A stretch of DNA of 64,000 bases, taken from Nevskiaceae bacterium (GTDB lineage: Bacteria > Pseudomonadota > Gammaproteobacteria > Steroidobacterales > Steroidobacteraceae). Positions within the stretch are counted from its first letter, which is position 1, and each line of letters begins with the position of its first letter. Below, in pieces: positions 43,562-52,393 of the stretch. A program made the position numbers and the translations under genes. The notes beneath the pieces were generated by a model that had not been told where the DNA came from, did not search any database, and was given only the letters and a program-made list of their open reading frames with translations. The stretch covers positions 372,001 to 436,000 of the forward strand of contig JACKOV010000002.1 in the NCBI GenBank assembly GCA_024234075.1, written 5' to 3'.

Positions 43562-44887
43562 TCAAGCGGCGATGCCGTGCTGTTTCAGTAACGGCTGGAT
43601 GTCGGGTATGCGGCCACGGAATTCGACGAAGGCGTCGAGCGCATCGCAGCTGCCACCGCGGGCCAGAATCGTCTCCAGGAAACGGCAGGCAGTGCCGCGG
43701 TCGAAGACGCCGGCTTCCTCGAATGCGCTGAAGGCATCGGCGGCCAGCACTTCGGCCCACTTGTAGCTGTAGTAGCCGGCGGCATAGCCGCCCGCGAAGA
43801 TGTGGCCGAAGCTGTGAGGGAAGCGGTTCCAGGCGGGTGGTTGCAATACGGCGACTTCCCGGCGCACCTCGTCGAGGATCTGCGCGATGCGTCCATCATG
43901 GGCCGGGTCGTATTCCGCGTGCAGCCGGAAATCGAACAACGCGAACTCCAGCTGGCGTACGGTGGCAAGGCCGGCGTGGAAATGCCGGGTGGCGACCAGC
44001 TGGTCCTGCAGCGTGGCGGGCAGAGGCTCGCCGGTCTGCCAGTGACCGGCGAGTGTTCCCAGCACGTCGGGGTGCCAGGCGTAGTTCTCCATGAACTGGC
44101 TCGGCAGCTCGACCGCATCCCAGGCGACACCGTTGATGCCGGCAATCGACGGATACTGTACCCGCGTCAGCATGTGATGCAGGCCGTGGCCGAACTCGTG
44201 GAACAGCGTGACCACGTCGTCGTGGGTCAGCAGCGCTGGCCTGTTCCCGTCGGTTGCAGGGGGCAGGAAATTGCAGACCAGGTAGGCGATCGGTCGCGCC
44301 GAACCGGACGGCAGCGCCATCCGGTCGACACATTCGTCCATCCATGCGCCACTGCGCTTCTGTTCGCGGGCGTAGGCGTCGAGTACGTTCTGCTCGAACC
44401 GAGCTCCCAGTCGGGCCAGCTCGGACATCACGTCCTTGAAGCGCTGCTTGCGTTCGGCGTCCAGAGCCACGCCCGCAAGGCGAAAGTTGCGCAGGGTGGT
44501 ATCCAGCACGCGGCGTTGTTCGAGCGTGAGGCGGGCCGCGTCACGCTCGCGGATCGCGAGATAGGCGCGGTACAGTGCTTCACTCTGCGCGAGGTCCGTC
44601 TGGTATTCGGACAGCAGCGGCAGGCAGGCGTTGTAGGCGTTGCGCAGCGGCTCGTTGCTGGCGACGGCGTTCAGGTGACTGACCGGAGACCAGGTTTTCT
44701 ACAGCCGGTGTTGTTGTGCTTCGAGCGGTTCGACCAGCGTGTCGAAACCCGGTGTGTGCGCCGTGGCCAGCATCTCGAGCTGGTGCCGCCCAGCGCCGGG
44801 GATTGCGCGTATCGCGGGTTCGACGTGCTCGGGACGGATCTCGGGAAATGGCGGCAGCTCGTGGCCTGCCAGCAAGGGGTTGTCCAT
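43562..44887 (-). pseudogene. prlC: Oligopeptidase A (M3 metallopeptidase), decayed by nonsense and internal deletion
   Basis: Read on the minus strand from the ATG at 44887, MDNPLLAGHELPPFPEIRPEHVEPAI matches the PrlC N-terminus. An in-frame TAG at codon 63 interrupts it, after which the same frame continues with KTWSPVSHLNAV, again PrlC. A second lesion is an in-frame deletion of roughly 240 codons: RFEQNVLDA jumps straight to YAREQKRSGAWMDECV, while the family has the active-site lead-in between these points. The catalytic HEFGHGLHHML and FMEN zinc region and the C-terminus are intact downstream, as a 315-residue open frame (43562-44509). Total span is 442 codons against about 680 in a full gene. 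It is unlikely to make an active enzyme. It is divergent from gor. Confidence 0.9.
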
Positions 44888-45015
44888 GCGGTCATTCTAC
44901 CCGCGGGCCGTGTGGCATCGGCTGCATGGCGTTCATTCCACTGGCCGCGTTGTTCTGTGCCGCACCAGCATGCCGCCGTGCCGCGCCTTGCGGCCGGCGT
45001 GTAACATCGGTGGCC

Positions 45016-46374
45016 ATGTCGAACATCGAATCCCATGACCTGATCGTCATCGGCGGCGGCAGCGGCGGGCTGGCCTGCGCGCAGCGCGCCGCGCAGTACG
45101 GCGCGAAAGCCTTGGTGGTCGAAGCGCAGCGCCTCGGCGGTACCTGCGTCAACGTCGGCTGCGTGCCGAAGAAAGTGATGTGGAATGCGGCGCAGATCGC
45201 GCAGGCGCTGCACGACGCCGGCGACTACGGCTTCGAACTCGAGATCGGCGGGCACGACTGGTCCCGGCTCAAGGCCGGCCGCGACGCCTATGTCCTGCGT
45301 CTCAACGGCATCTACGAGCGCAACCTCGAAAACCGCAAGGTCGGCCTGGTCCGCGGCCACGCCGTCATGACCGGGCCCCGGCAGCTGCGGGTCGGCGAGC
45401 AGGTGTATGCGGCCGAGCACATCGTCATCGCCGTCGGTGGCCTGCCGGCGCTGCCGGCAATCCCGGGCGCCGAGCATGGCATCACATCCGACGGTTTTTT
45501 CGATCTGCCGGAACGCCCGCGACGGGTCGCGATCGTCGGCAGTGGCTACATTGCCGTGGAACTCGGTGGCGTATTCGCTGCTCTCGGGACCGAGACCACC
45601 CTGGTATTGCGCCAGGATCGCGTGTTGCGCCATTTCGACCCGATGCTGTCCGACGGCTTGATGAAAGTCATGCGCGACGAAGGCGTGGCCTTCGCCGATC
45701 ACGCCGTGCCGAAGGCCGTGCACCGGGACAGCGGCGATGCCACGCTGCGGCTCGAATGTGCGGACGGCCGCCTGCTCGGGCCGTTTGATACGGTGCTCTG
45801 GGCGATCGGCCGCGATCCGAACACGGCTGGTCTAGGGCTGGACGCAGCGGGCGTACGTACGGACGCGCAGGGCTACATCCCGGTCGATCGTTTCCAGGTG
45901 ACCAACCTGCCGCAGGTCTACGCGATCGGCGACGTCACCGGCCAGGCCGCTCTGACACCGGTCGCAATTGCCGCCGGCCGCCGGCTCGCGGATCGGGTGT
46001 TCGGCGGCATGACCGACCGCCATCTCGATTACCGCAACATTCCGACGGTGATTTTCAGCCATCCGCCGATCGGTACCGTGGGCCTCACGGAGCCCGAGGC
46101 GCGGGCGCAGCACGGCGATTCGATCAAGGTCTATACATCCGGCTTCGTGCCGATGTATCACGCCCTGACCACGCGCAAGCCGCGCGCCGAGATGAAGCTG
46201 ATCTGCGCCGGACCGGAAGAGCGGATCGTCGGTTGCCACGTGCTCGGTGCGGGTGCCGACGAGATGCTGCAGGGCTTCGCGGTGGCAATGAAGATGGGCG
46301 CGACCAAGCGCGATTTCGACGACACCGTTGCCATCCACCCGACCAGCGCCGAGGAATTCGTGACGATGCGCTAG
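45016..46374 (+). CDS. gor: Glutathione-disulfide reductase
   Basis: 452 residues from the ATG at 45016; the frame from 44716 has no homology. FAD-binding LIVIGGGSGGLACAQRAAQYG, redox disulfide GGTCVNVGCVPKKVMW, NADPH domain VAIVGSGYIAVELGGVFAALG, VYAIGDVTGQAALTPVAIAAGR and the catalytic-base motif IHPTSAEEFVTMR at the very C-terminus identify glutathione reductase at full length. It keeps glutathione reduced. Its stop codon TAG is formed by the TA target dinucleotide plus the first base (G) of the adjacent IS630 end, so the insertion did not damage the protein. Confidence 0.95.
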   Translation: MSNIESHDLIVIGGGSGGLACAQRAAQYGAKALVVEAQRLGGTCVNVGCVPKKVMWNAAQIAQALHDAGDYGFELEIGGHDWSRLKAGRDAYVLRLNGIYERNLENRKVGLVRGHAVMTGPRQLRVGEQVYAAEHIVIAVGGLPALPAIPGAEHGITSDGFFDLPERPRRVAIVGSGYIAVELGGVFAALGTETTLVLRQDRVLRHFDPMLSDGLMKVMRDEGVAFADHAVPKAVHRDSGDATLRLECADGRLLGPFDTVLWAIGRDPNTAGLGLDAAGVRTDAQGYIPVDRFQVTNLPQVYAIGDVTGQAALTPVAIAAGRRLADRVFGGMTDRHLDYRNIPTVIFSHPPIGTVGLTEPEARAQHGDSIKVYTSGFVPMYHALTTRKPRAEMKLICAGPEERIVGCHVLGAGADEMLQGFAVAMKMGATKRDFDDTVAIHPTSAEEFVTMR

Positions 46375-47433
46375 TGTCGTGTCCCGTATGTGTCTTTCCA
46401 TGATGTTCGTAGTCCAAGCGGCATGCTTGTCACCGGGAGCGCACATCGATGGGAAGGCCTGCGGTCGACTTGACGGTTACGGCGGAGGACCGCAGGCAGC
46501 TTGAGTCGATCGCGCGATCGCAGAGCCTGCCGGCCGCATTGTCGCGCCGTGCGCAGATGATCCTGCGGCTGATCGACGGCGAGACCAATAGCGCGGTGGC
46601 GCGCCGCTACCGCGTGAGCCGTCCCACCGTGTCGCTGTGGCGCAGGCGTTTCGCCGAACACGGCGTTGCCGGCCTGCACAACGTACTCAAGCCTGTCCGC
46701 CCGCACAGCACCGGCGAGGATGAGGTCACCAGGCTGATCAACACTGCCGTCAGTCGCAAGCCGAGCGGCAAGACACACTGGTCGCGGCGCAGCCTGGCGC
46801 AGCAGACCGGACTGTCGAAGAGCACCGTGCACCGGCACCTGACGCTGTTTGGTTTGCAGCCCCACCGAACGAAGCGCTTCAAGATGTCGAACGATCCGTT
46901 CTTCATCGAGAAAGTACGCGACATCGTCGGGCTGTACCTCAATCCACCGGATGACGCGCTGATGCTGTGTGTGGGCGAGAAAAGCCAGTGTCCGGCGCTC
47001 GAGCGCACCCAGCCGGTGCTGCCGATGGGACTCGGCTACGTCGAGGGCATCACTCACGATTAAGTGCGCCACGGCACCACGACTTTGTTCGCTGCGCTCG
47101 ACGTGGCCAACGGCACCGTTCTCACGCAGTGCAAAGCCAAGCACCGCCATGAGGAGTTCCTGGCGTTCCTGCGGCACATCGAGGCGAACGTCCCCGAACA
47201 TCTCGACGTACATTTGATCTGCGACAACTACGGCACGCACCAGCACGCCCGCGTCAAAACCTGGCTGGCACGTCGACCCAGGTTCCATCTGCACTTCACG
47301 CCGACGTACAGCTCCTGGCTCAACCAGGTCGAGCGCTGGTTCGCGCTGATCACGACACAGTCGATCCGCCGCAGCTGAATCGATCCTCGCCAAGATCGAG
47401 CGACTGTGTAAAGTTATCAACGGGGTACGACAC
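46374..47433 (+). mobile_element. IS630-family insertion sequence (decayed)
   Basis: About 1.06 kb bounded by inverted repeats: left GTGTCGTGTCCCGT (from 46374) and, at the right end reverse-complemented, GTGTCGTACCCCGT (ending at 47433). The element is flanked by TA at 46372-46373 and 47434-47435, the TA duplication expected of IS630. It carries one transposase gene that is interrupted (see next entry), so it cannot move by itself. The right part is shortened. A truncated, reverse-oriented sister copy of the left end is at 58145-58374. Confidence 0.85.
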
Positions 47434-47436
47434 TAG
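46449..47436 (+). pseudogene. IS630-family transposase, three lesions
   Basis: The frame starts MGRPAVDLTVTAEDRRQLE, with a helix-turn-helix (SAVARRYRVSRPTVSLWRRRFAEHG) and the second DNA-binding part (RRSLAQQTGLSKSTVHRHL). In the DDE core the first catalytic aspartate is replaced by glycine: CVGEKSQ where the family has CVDEKSQ. A TAA at 47061-47063 then interrupts the frame exactly where the family has Tyr of THDY, and RHGTTTLFAALDVANG continues in frame. The second Asp (LICDNYGTHQH) and the Glu (SSWLNQVERWF) are present. The C-terminus is deleted and frameshifted: AESILAKIERLCKVI is still readable in another frame near 47380-47430. Confidence 0.88.
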
Positions 47437-47443
47437 CCCCAAT

Positions 47444-48917
47444 AGCGCTTACTTTAGCCAAAAGTGTGTATCGCGGACGGGCTCAAGTGTTTGAGAAGGA
47501 AGGAGAAGGCTGGCTTCGGGTTGGTAGGATGTTCGTTACCAAGCGCACATTCCGCCGACTTGCGAGGCCAGCCTTGACCCATCGTAGAGAAGCCCGCCAT
47601 CGCCAGCAACGTTGCGATCATATTCGGCGCCGTGCGACGGTCAGCGCGCCGATGCAGTTCTTCAACGTGCTGACCGGCCCGGAGCTGTTGGAGATCACCG
47701 AGGCACACTTGCCCGAGCATCGCGAGCGGCTGTACCCACTCATCGTTACCCTCTCGATGTTCCTGCATCAGGCGTTGTCCGCCGACAGCTCCTGCCAGCA
47801 TGCAGTCAACGCTTGGGCGGCCATCCGCGCGGCCGAGGGCCTCTCGCCCCGAAGCGTCCGCACCGGTGGCTACTGCCGCGCTCGCACACGCCTACCACTG
47901 TCGATGGTGCAGGCGCTGGCCCGGCACAGCGGCCGCCAGCTCGGGCAACAAGCGGCGCACGGCTGGCGCTGGCGCGGTCGATCCGTGAAGCTGCTGGACG
48001 ACACGGGCATCTCGATGCCCGATACACCGCAGAACCAGGCTGCCTTCCCGCAACCGGCCAGCCAGGCGAAGGGCGTAGGCTTTCCGTTGGCGCGCCTGTG
48101 CGCGCTGATCGATCTGGCCAGCGGCGCAGTGCTGGAGGCGGCTGTTGCCGCCCATGGCGGTGTCGATGGGTGCAGCGAACTGGAGCTCTCGCGCAGGTTG
48201 CTCGGGGCCGTCAACAGCGCGAATGTGCTGCTGGCCGACGCGCTGTATGCCAACTATTGGACCATCGCCGAGCTGATCGGTGCCGGTGTGGATGTCGTGC
48301 TGCGTCAGCACGGTTCGCGGCGCACCGATTATCGACGTGGCCAGCGTCTGGGGACGCGCGACCACGTGGTGTGCTGGCCAAAACCCGCGCACGTACCGCA
48401 CTGGATGAGCCGCGCCCAGTACTGCGCGATCCCAAGCTCGTGCCGAAGGCCGAACTCGGTGCGCTGTACCAGCGTCGCTGGCACATCGAACTGGATCTGC
48501 GCTACATCGAGACCGCGCTCGGCATGGAGGTACTGCGCTGCATGACGCCGGTCATGGTCGAGAAGGAGCAGTGGGTCCATCTGCTGGCCTATGACCTGAT
48601 CCGCCTGCTGATGGCCCAAGCCGCCTTCGAGCACGACACCGAACCGCGCGCATTGAGTTTCAAGCACACGGTGCAACTCTACAGTCAGTTCAGCACTCGC
48701 TCGCTTTGCCAGCGTGCCGAGCCTGACAGCCTTGCGCTGTTCTTTGCTCTCATCGCCCAGCAACGCGTCGGCCGTCGTCCTGGGCGCCTCGAGCCGCGTG
48801 TCCGATAACGATGGCGCAAATCCTTCCAGTGGCTCAAGGTCCCGCGCGATCGAGCTCGGCGACAGATCAAACGCCTCGGCTACCTTCCAAATCCTGCTCA
48901 TGGCTAAGGTAGGTGCC
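47444..48917 (+). mobile_element. IS4-family insertion sequence (decayed)
   Basis: About 1.47 kb abutting the IS630 right end. Imperfect terminal repeats are readable: left CTTACTTTAGCCAAAAG (about 47448-47464) and, reverse-complemented at the right, CCTACCTTAGCCATGAG (about 48897-48913). The transposase inside is broken. No obvious target duplication could be assigned. The boundaries are approximate to within several bases. Confidence 0.65.
47529..48907 (+). pseudogene. IS4-family transposase, frameshift/deletion and nonsense
   Basis: The open part begins MFVTKRTFRRLARPALTH and contains IS4 features: YCRARTRLPLSMVQAL, the first catalytic region LLDDTGISMPDTPQNQAAFPQP, and VLLADALYANYWTIAEL with the second Asp. 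Near 48415, MSRAQY jumps to DPKLVPKAELGALYQRRWHIELDLRYIETALGMEVLRC (catalytic-Glu region) in another frame, missing about 30 residues of the family sequence. A TAA at 48806-48808 comes before the natural end, and the frame beyond it (RWRKSFQWLKVPRD...RLGYLPNPAHG) continues to a stop at 48905-48907. The enzyme should be inactive. Confidence 0.85.
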
Positions 48918-49087
48918 ATTGGCCCTAGAGCTGAGACGCCGTCGTGGCGCGCGGAGCCTGCGGGCACCGTGGTGCACGGTCCGCGCGACGGAATCGGCAC
49001 CTGGCCGGCGTCTAACGATGTCGGCGTGCTTTCTCAGGCAAAAGAAAGGCAGGATGGTACCGATCCGTTTTCCACATCCTCGGGAAA

Positions 49088-50116
49088 ATGGATCTCTACC
49101 TTCTTGCCATCGTGACTGGCGTGCGCCGCTGCCCGCCTTCTCATGCGCTTTGGCCTGCGGTCGCCTTTGTCGCCGCTTTTGCGGCGATCGCGGCATTCGA
49201 CCTGGATCGCCGGATCGCGCAGGTCTTGTTCCACGATGCAGCTTCGGGTCTCTGGCTGGGCGGATCGAGCGGATCTTGGTGGGCACGCGACGTGTTGCAC
49301 ACCGGTGGTCGCTGGCTGGTTCGGTCGGTCGCGGCCGCGGCGCTGATCATCTGGTGCGCTGCTCTGTTGCAGCCGCAGCTGCGGCAATGGCGTCGGCCCG
49401 CGGCGTTTGCGTTTCTGGCACTGGTACTGTCGACGGGCATCGTCGGTGGACTGAAGGCCGTGACCAACGTTGATTGCCCCTGGGATCTTGCCGGGTTCGG
49501 CGGAAACCGGCCGTACATCGGGTTGTTCGCCGACCGGCCCGATGTCTTGCCGCATGCCCAATGCTTTCCGGGCGCGCATGCGGCATCGGGATTCGCGCTG
49601 CTGTTCGGCTATTTCCTGTTCCGCAACAGCTCGCGCCGGCGAGCGCGCTGGGCGCTGGCCGCAGGTCTCCTCACTGGTTTCACGTTCTCGCTGGGCCAGC
49701 AGGCGCGGGGTGCGCATTTCCTGTCCCATGACCTGACCTCGGCTGCGATCGTCTGGTACGTCCAGCTCCTGCTGTACCGGCTGATGCTGGCGCCACGAGT
49801 CGCTGCAGAAATCTCTGATTCGGCAGTGCGATATCCGGCGACGCCAAACCAAAACCCAAGCCCAGACTCCGGTTCAAGCTCGAGCACGGGTCCGGGCGCA
49901 GGCCGCGAGCATTCGACGGAAGCGCGAGCCGCCCTGCGTCCAAGAGAGGATGCAGCAGCCACGCGCACGCTCCTCGATCCTCCACGGTCCGATCGCGGCT
50001 TGGGTCTGCTTCCTGGCCTGCGACGCCACGGCGTCGGAGCACATTCAGATGCTCCCGAGCGTGAACTCGCGCAGCACGCCGTTCGAGACGCCACGTCCGC
50101 CGGGCATTCCGGATGA
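49088..50116 (+). CDS. PAP2-family membrane phosphatase
   Basis: 342 residues. Six hydrophobic helices fall in the first 245 residues. The PAP2 motifs appear in variant form: KAVTNVDCPWDLAGFGG (K-x7-P in place of KxxxxxxRP), FPGAHAASGFALLFGYF (PGAH in place of PSGH) and GQQARGAHFLSHDLTSAA (R...H...D). Such variants occur in lipid A and undecaprenyl pyrophosphate phosphatase relatives, so the substrate is probably a lipid phosphate at the periplasmic face. The last roughly 100 residues (from YPATPNQNPSPDSG) are hydrophilic, low-complexity and overlap the next gene by 167 bp, so they may be dispensable read-through. It is the first gene of the island cluster. Confidence 0.85.
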   Translation: MDLYLLAIVTGVRRCPPSHALWPAVAFVAAFAAIAAFDLDRRIAQVLFHDAASGLWLGGSSGSWWARDVLHTGGRWLVRSVAAAALIIWCAALLQPQLRQWRRPAAFAFLALVLSTGIVGGLKAVTNVDCPWDLAGFGGNRPYIGLFADRPDVLPHAQCFPGAHAASGFALLFGYFLFRNSSRRRARWALAAGLLTGFTFSLGQQARGAHFLSHDLTSAAIVWYVQLLLYRLMLAPRVAAEISDSAVRYPATPNQNPSPDSGSSSSTGPGAGREHSTEARAALRPREDAAATRTLLDPPRSDRGLGLLPGLRRHGVGAHSDAPERELAQHAVRDATSAGHSG

Positions 50117-51653
50117 CGCGACGCTCGAGGCGAATGGCGCGCACATCGGCGAGCTGCGCTTCAACGCGCTGCGGTTGTTCGACGTCGGTGGCCGCGATCA
50201 GGACTCGGCGTTGTTCCGCCTGGCAAATCGGTTGCACGTTCGCACGCGCGACCAGACGATCGTCGACCAGCTGCTTTTTGGCGAAGGGGATCTGTACGAC
50301 GCCAGCGCCGTGGCGGAGTCCGCCCGCATCCTCAGGTCCACGCGTTACCTGCGCGACGCGAGCATCCGGCCCACGGCCTATCACGACGGCCGTGTCGATC
50401 TCGAAGTGACCACACAAGACGTGTGGACCTTCAATCCGGGCCTGTCTTTCGGCCGGCGCGGTGGCAAGAGCTCCGCGGGGTTCGAGCTCGAGGAGCTCAA
50501 CTTCCTCGGCATGGGCACGCAGCTGGGTCTCGGCTACGAGTCCGATCCCGATCGGCAGTCCACGGCACTGTTCTATCGCGACCCGCAGCTCGGTTCGTCG
50601 TGGTGGAATTTATCGACCAAGTATTCGGACAACAGCGACGGCAGGCTGGCCGAGTTCGCGCTGCTGCGGCCGTTCTACTCGCTCGGTGCGCGCTGGGCCG
50701 CGGGGCTCGAGCTCAGCGACGATCGTCGCGTGGACTCGCGCTACGACCTCGGCGAGCGGATCGATCGCTACCAGACGCGTGCCCGGTTCGCGAGCGCACA
50801 TTGGGGGTTCTCCAAGGGGCTCGTCGACGGCTGGACGCGCCGCTATTCGTTCGGCCTGACCTACGACCTACACGAGTTCGACGCTGCGCCCGACGCCGCG
50901 CCTGCGGCCTTGCTGCCGGCTTCCCGCAAGCTGGTCTATCCCTGGGTGGCGGCCGAATGGGTCCAGGATCGTTTCTCGACGACGCGCAATCGCGATCAGA
51001 TCGACAAGACCGAAGACTACGCCCTGGGGTGGCGGCTGCGTGCCCAGCTCGGTCATGCCAGTGCCGCGGCCGGTGCGGATCGCGACGCCGTCATGTTCGC
51101 GGCCTCGGTGTCGAGGGGCTTCGAGCCGAGCGCACGCCAGTCGTTGCTGATGGCTGCCGAAACGAGCGGCAGGCTCGAGGGCGGTGAGATCGCGAACGGG
51201 TCGATGACCGCTGAGCTGCGCTACTATTTCCGTCAGTCGCCGCGGCGCCTGTTCTTCGTGGGTCTGTCGGCGACCGCCGGCTCGAATCTCGACGCCGATC
51301 GGCAACTGCTGCTCGGCGGCGACAATGGCCTGCGGGGTTATCCACTGCGTTACCAGGCAGGTTCGAAGACATGGCTATTCACGGCCGAGCAGCGCATGTT
51401 CAGCAACTGGTTCCCGTTCCAGCTCTTCAAAGTCGGCGGCGCGGTGTTTTTCGACATGGGCCATGCGCTGGGGCGCGACCCGCTGGGTGCGGAGCCGCGC
51501 GGCCTGCTGCGGGACGTCGGTTTCGGGCTCAGATTCGGCAACAACCGTTCCGCGCTCGGCAACGTGCTGCACGTCGACTTCGCCTTCCCACTGGATCGCG
51601 ACGCCTCGATCCGGAGCATGCAGGTCGTGGTCGAGACCAAGCGGCGGTTCTGA
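49950..51653 (+). CDS. Omp85/BamA-TamA-like outer membrane protein with one POTRA domain
   Basis: 567 residues. The N-terminus includes a hydrophobic segment (ILHGPIAAWVCFLACDATA) that reads as a signal peptide ending near residue 29. A single POTRA-like module follows (LRFNALRLFDVGG...FGEGDLYDASAVAESARILRSTRYLRDASIRPTAYHDGRVDLEVTTQDVWTF, about residues 70-165). The rest is a beta-barrel with the Omp85-type lid and C-terminal strands (LLLGGDNGLRGYPLRYQAGSKTWLFTAEQRMF, ALGNVLHVDFAFPL). The protein ends in Phe, as barrels often do. One POTRA and 16 or so strands fit the BamA/TamA superfamily rather than BamA itself. It lies between the lipid phosphatase and a sigma/anti-sigma/receptor set, so a role in moving or inserting envelope components is possible. 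Confidence 0.88.
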   Translation: MQQPRARSSILHGPIAAWVCFLACDATASEHIQMLPSVNSRSTPFETPRPPGIPDDATLEANGAHIGELRFNALRLFDVGGRDQDSALFRLANRLHVRTRDQTIVDQLLFGEGDLYDASAVAESARILRSTRYLRDASIRPTAYHDGRVDLEVTTQDVWTFNPGLSFGRRGGKSSAGFELEELNFLGMGTQLGLGYESDPDRQSTALFYRDPQLGSSWWNLSTKYSDNSDGRLAEFALLRPFYSLGARWAAGLELSDDRRVDSRYDLGERIDRYQTRARFASAHWGFSKGLVDGWTRRYSFGLTYDLHEFDAAPDAAPAALLPASRKLVYPWVAAEWVQDRFSTTRNRDQIDKTEDYALGWRLRAQLGHASAAAGADRDAVMFAASVSRGFEPSARQSLLMAAETSGRLEGGEIANGSMTAELRYYFRQSPRRLFFVGLSATAGSNLDADRQLLLGGDNGLRGYPLRYQAGSKTWLFTAEQRMFSNWFPFQLFKVGGAVFFDMGHALGRDPLGAEPRGLLRDVGFGLRFGNNRSALGNVLHVDFAFPLDRDASIRSMQVVVETKRRF

Positions 51654-51778
51654 AGGCCGTCCGCCAAGCTGCGAGGGATGCCTCCGAGCTGCGACGGGAA
51701 TCGCTCGCCGGTGACGTCCAACGCAGAGAAGCGGTGCGCGGCGGGTGGTCGCTGCGGGGATGCTCGAGGTGAAGCGTT

Positions 51779-52393
51779 TTGGATGACGAGCGCGACCTGA
51801 TCGGCAGGATGCGGCATGGCGACGAGCGGGCCTTCCATCAGTTCTTCGACGCCTATGCCTCGAGGCTCGCGGCGTTCGCGGCCCGCAGGAGCTCGCTCGA
51901 TTCGTCGGCGATCGAGGACGTCGTGCAGATGACGCTGATCAATGCTATTCGAAATCTGGCCGGTTTCCGGGGGCAGTCTGCGTTGTTCACCTGGTTGTGC
52001 CAGATCTGCCGCAACAATCTCGCCGACCTGCGCCGGCGGGCGGCGCGGCAGCCGCGAGCGCAGAGCTTCGATGAGCTCGCCACCGAGCGGCCGCTCGCCA
52101 CCGTGGTCGAGCTGACGGATTTTCGCGATCCGCTCGATGAATGTGAGGCCGATTCGACGCGGGGTGCAGTGCGGCGGATCATCAACGCGCTGCCGGCCCA
52201 TTACGCCAGGATCCTGGAGCTGCGTTTCGGCGACGAGCTCACCGTGCGCGAGATCGCGCGCAGCTTGCAGATGACCGAGGATGCCGCGGAGTCCTTGTTG
52301 ACGCGTGCGCGCCAGGCATTCCGCGCGGCATGGTCGGCGCGACAGGGCGGCGATGCTCCGGCCGTCGCGCCGCAAGCGGGAGGTGCACCGTGA
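51779..52393 (+). CDS. ECF sigma factor of the FecR/TonB receptor cluster
   Basis: 204 residues from a TTG at 51779, chosen because GAGGTGA lies 7-13 bp upstream and an in-frame stop precedes it; the next in-frame ATG is at 51809. Region 2: RAFHQFFDAYASRLAAFAARRS, EDVVQMTLINAIRNLAGFRGQSALFTWLCQICRNNLADLRRR. Region 4: INALPAHYARILELRFGDELTVREIARSLQMTEDAAESLLTRARQAFR. It is coupled by a GTGA overlap to a FecR-type anti-sigma factor and followed by a TonB-dependent receptor, the classical layout of cell-surface signalling. The 125-bp gap before it may carry its own promoter. Confidence 0.92.
   Translation: MDDERDLIGRMRHGDERAFHQFFDAYASRLAAFAARRSSLDSSAIEDVVQMTLINAIRNLAGFRGQSALFTWLCQICRNNLADLRRRAARQPRAQSFDELATERPLATVVELTDFRDPLDECEADSTRGAVRRIINALPAHYARILELRFGDELTVREIARSLQMTEDAAESLLTRARQAFRAAWSARQGGDAPAVAPQAGGAP

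Noticed and set aside
43562..44509. Short functional M3 peptidase as a separate gene
   Set aside because: The frame continues upstream without a start codon of its own kind, with PrlC sequence on both sides of the nonsense codon and a missing central domain.
45016..46374. gor as a gene disrupted by the IS
   Set aside because: The C-terminal HPTSAEEFVTMR motif is complete and the stop codon is preserved at the junction.
46449..47378. Programmed read-through or frameshift producing an active IS630 transposase
   Set aside because: The first catalytic aspartate is also lost (Gly) and the C-terminus is deleted, so read-through would not restore activity.
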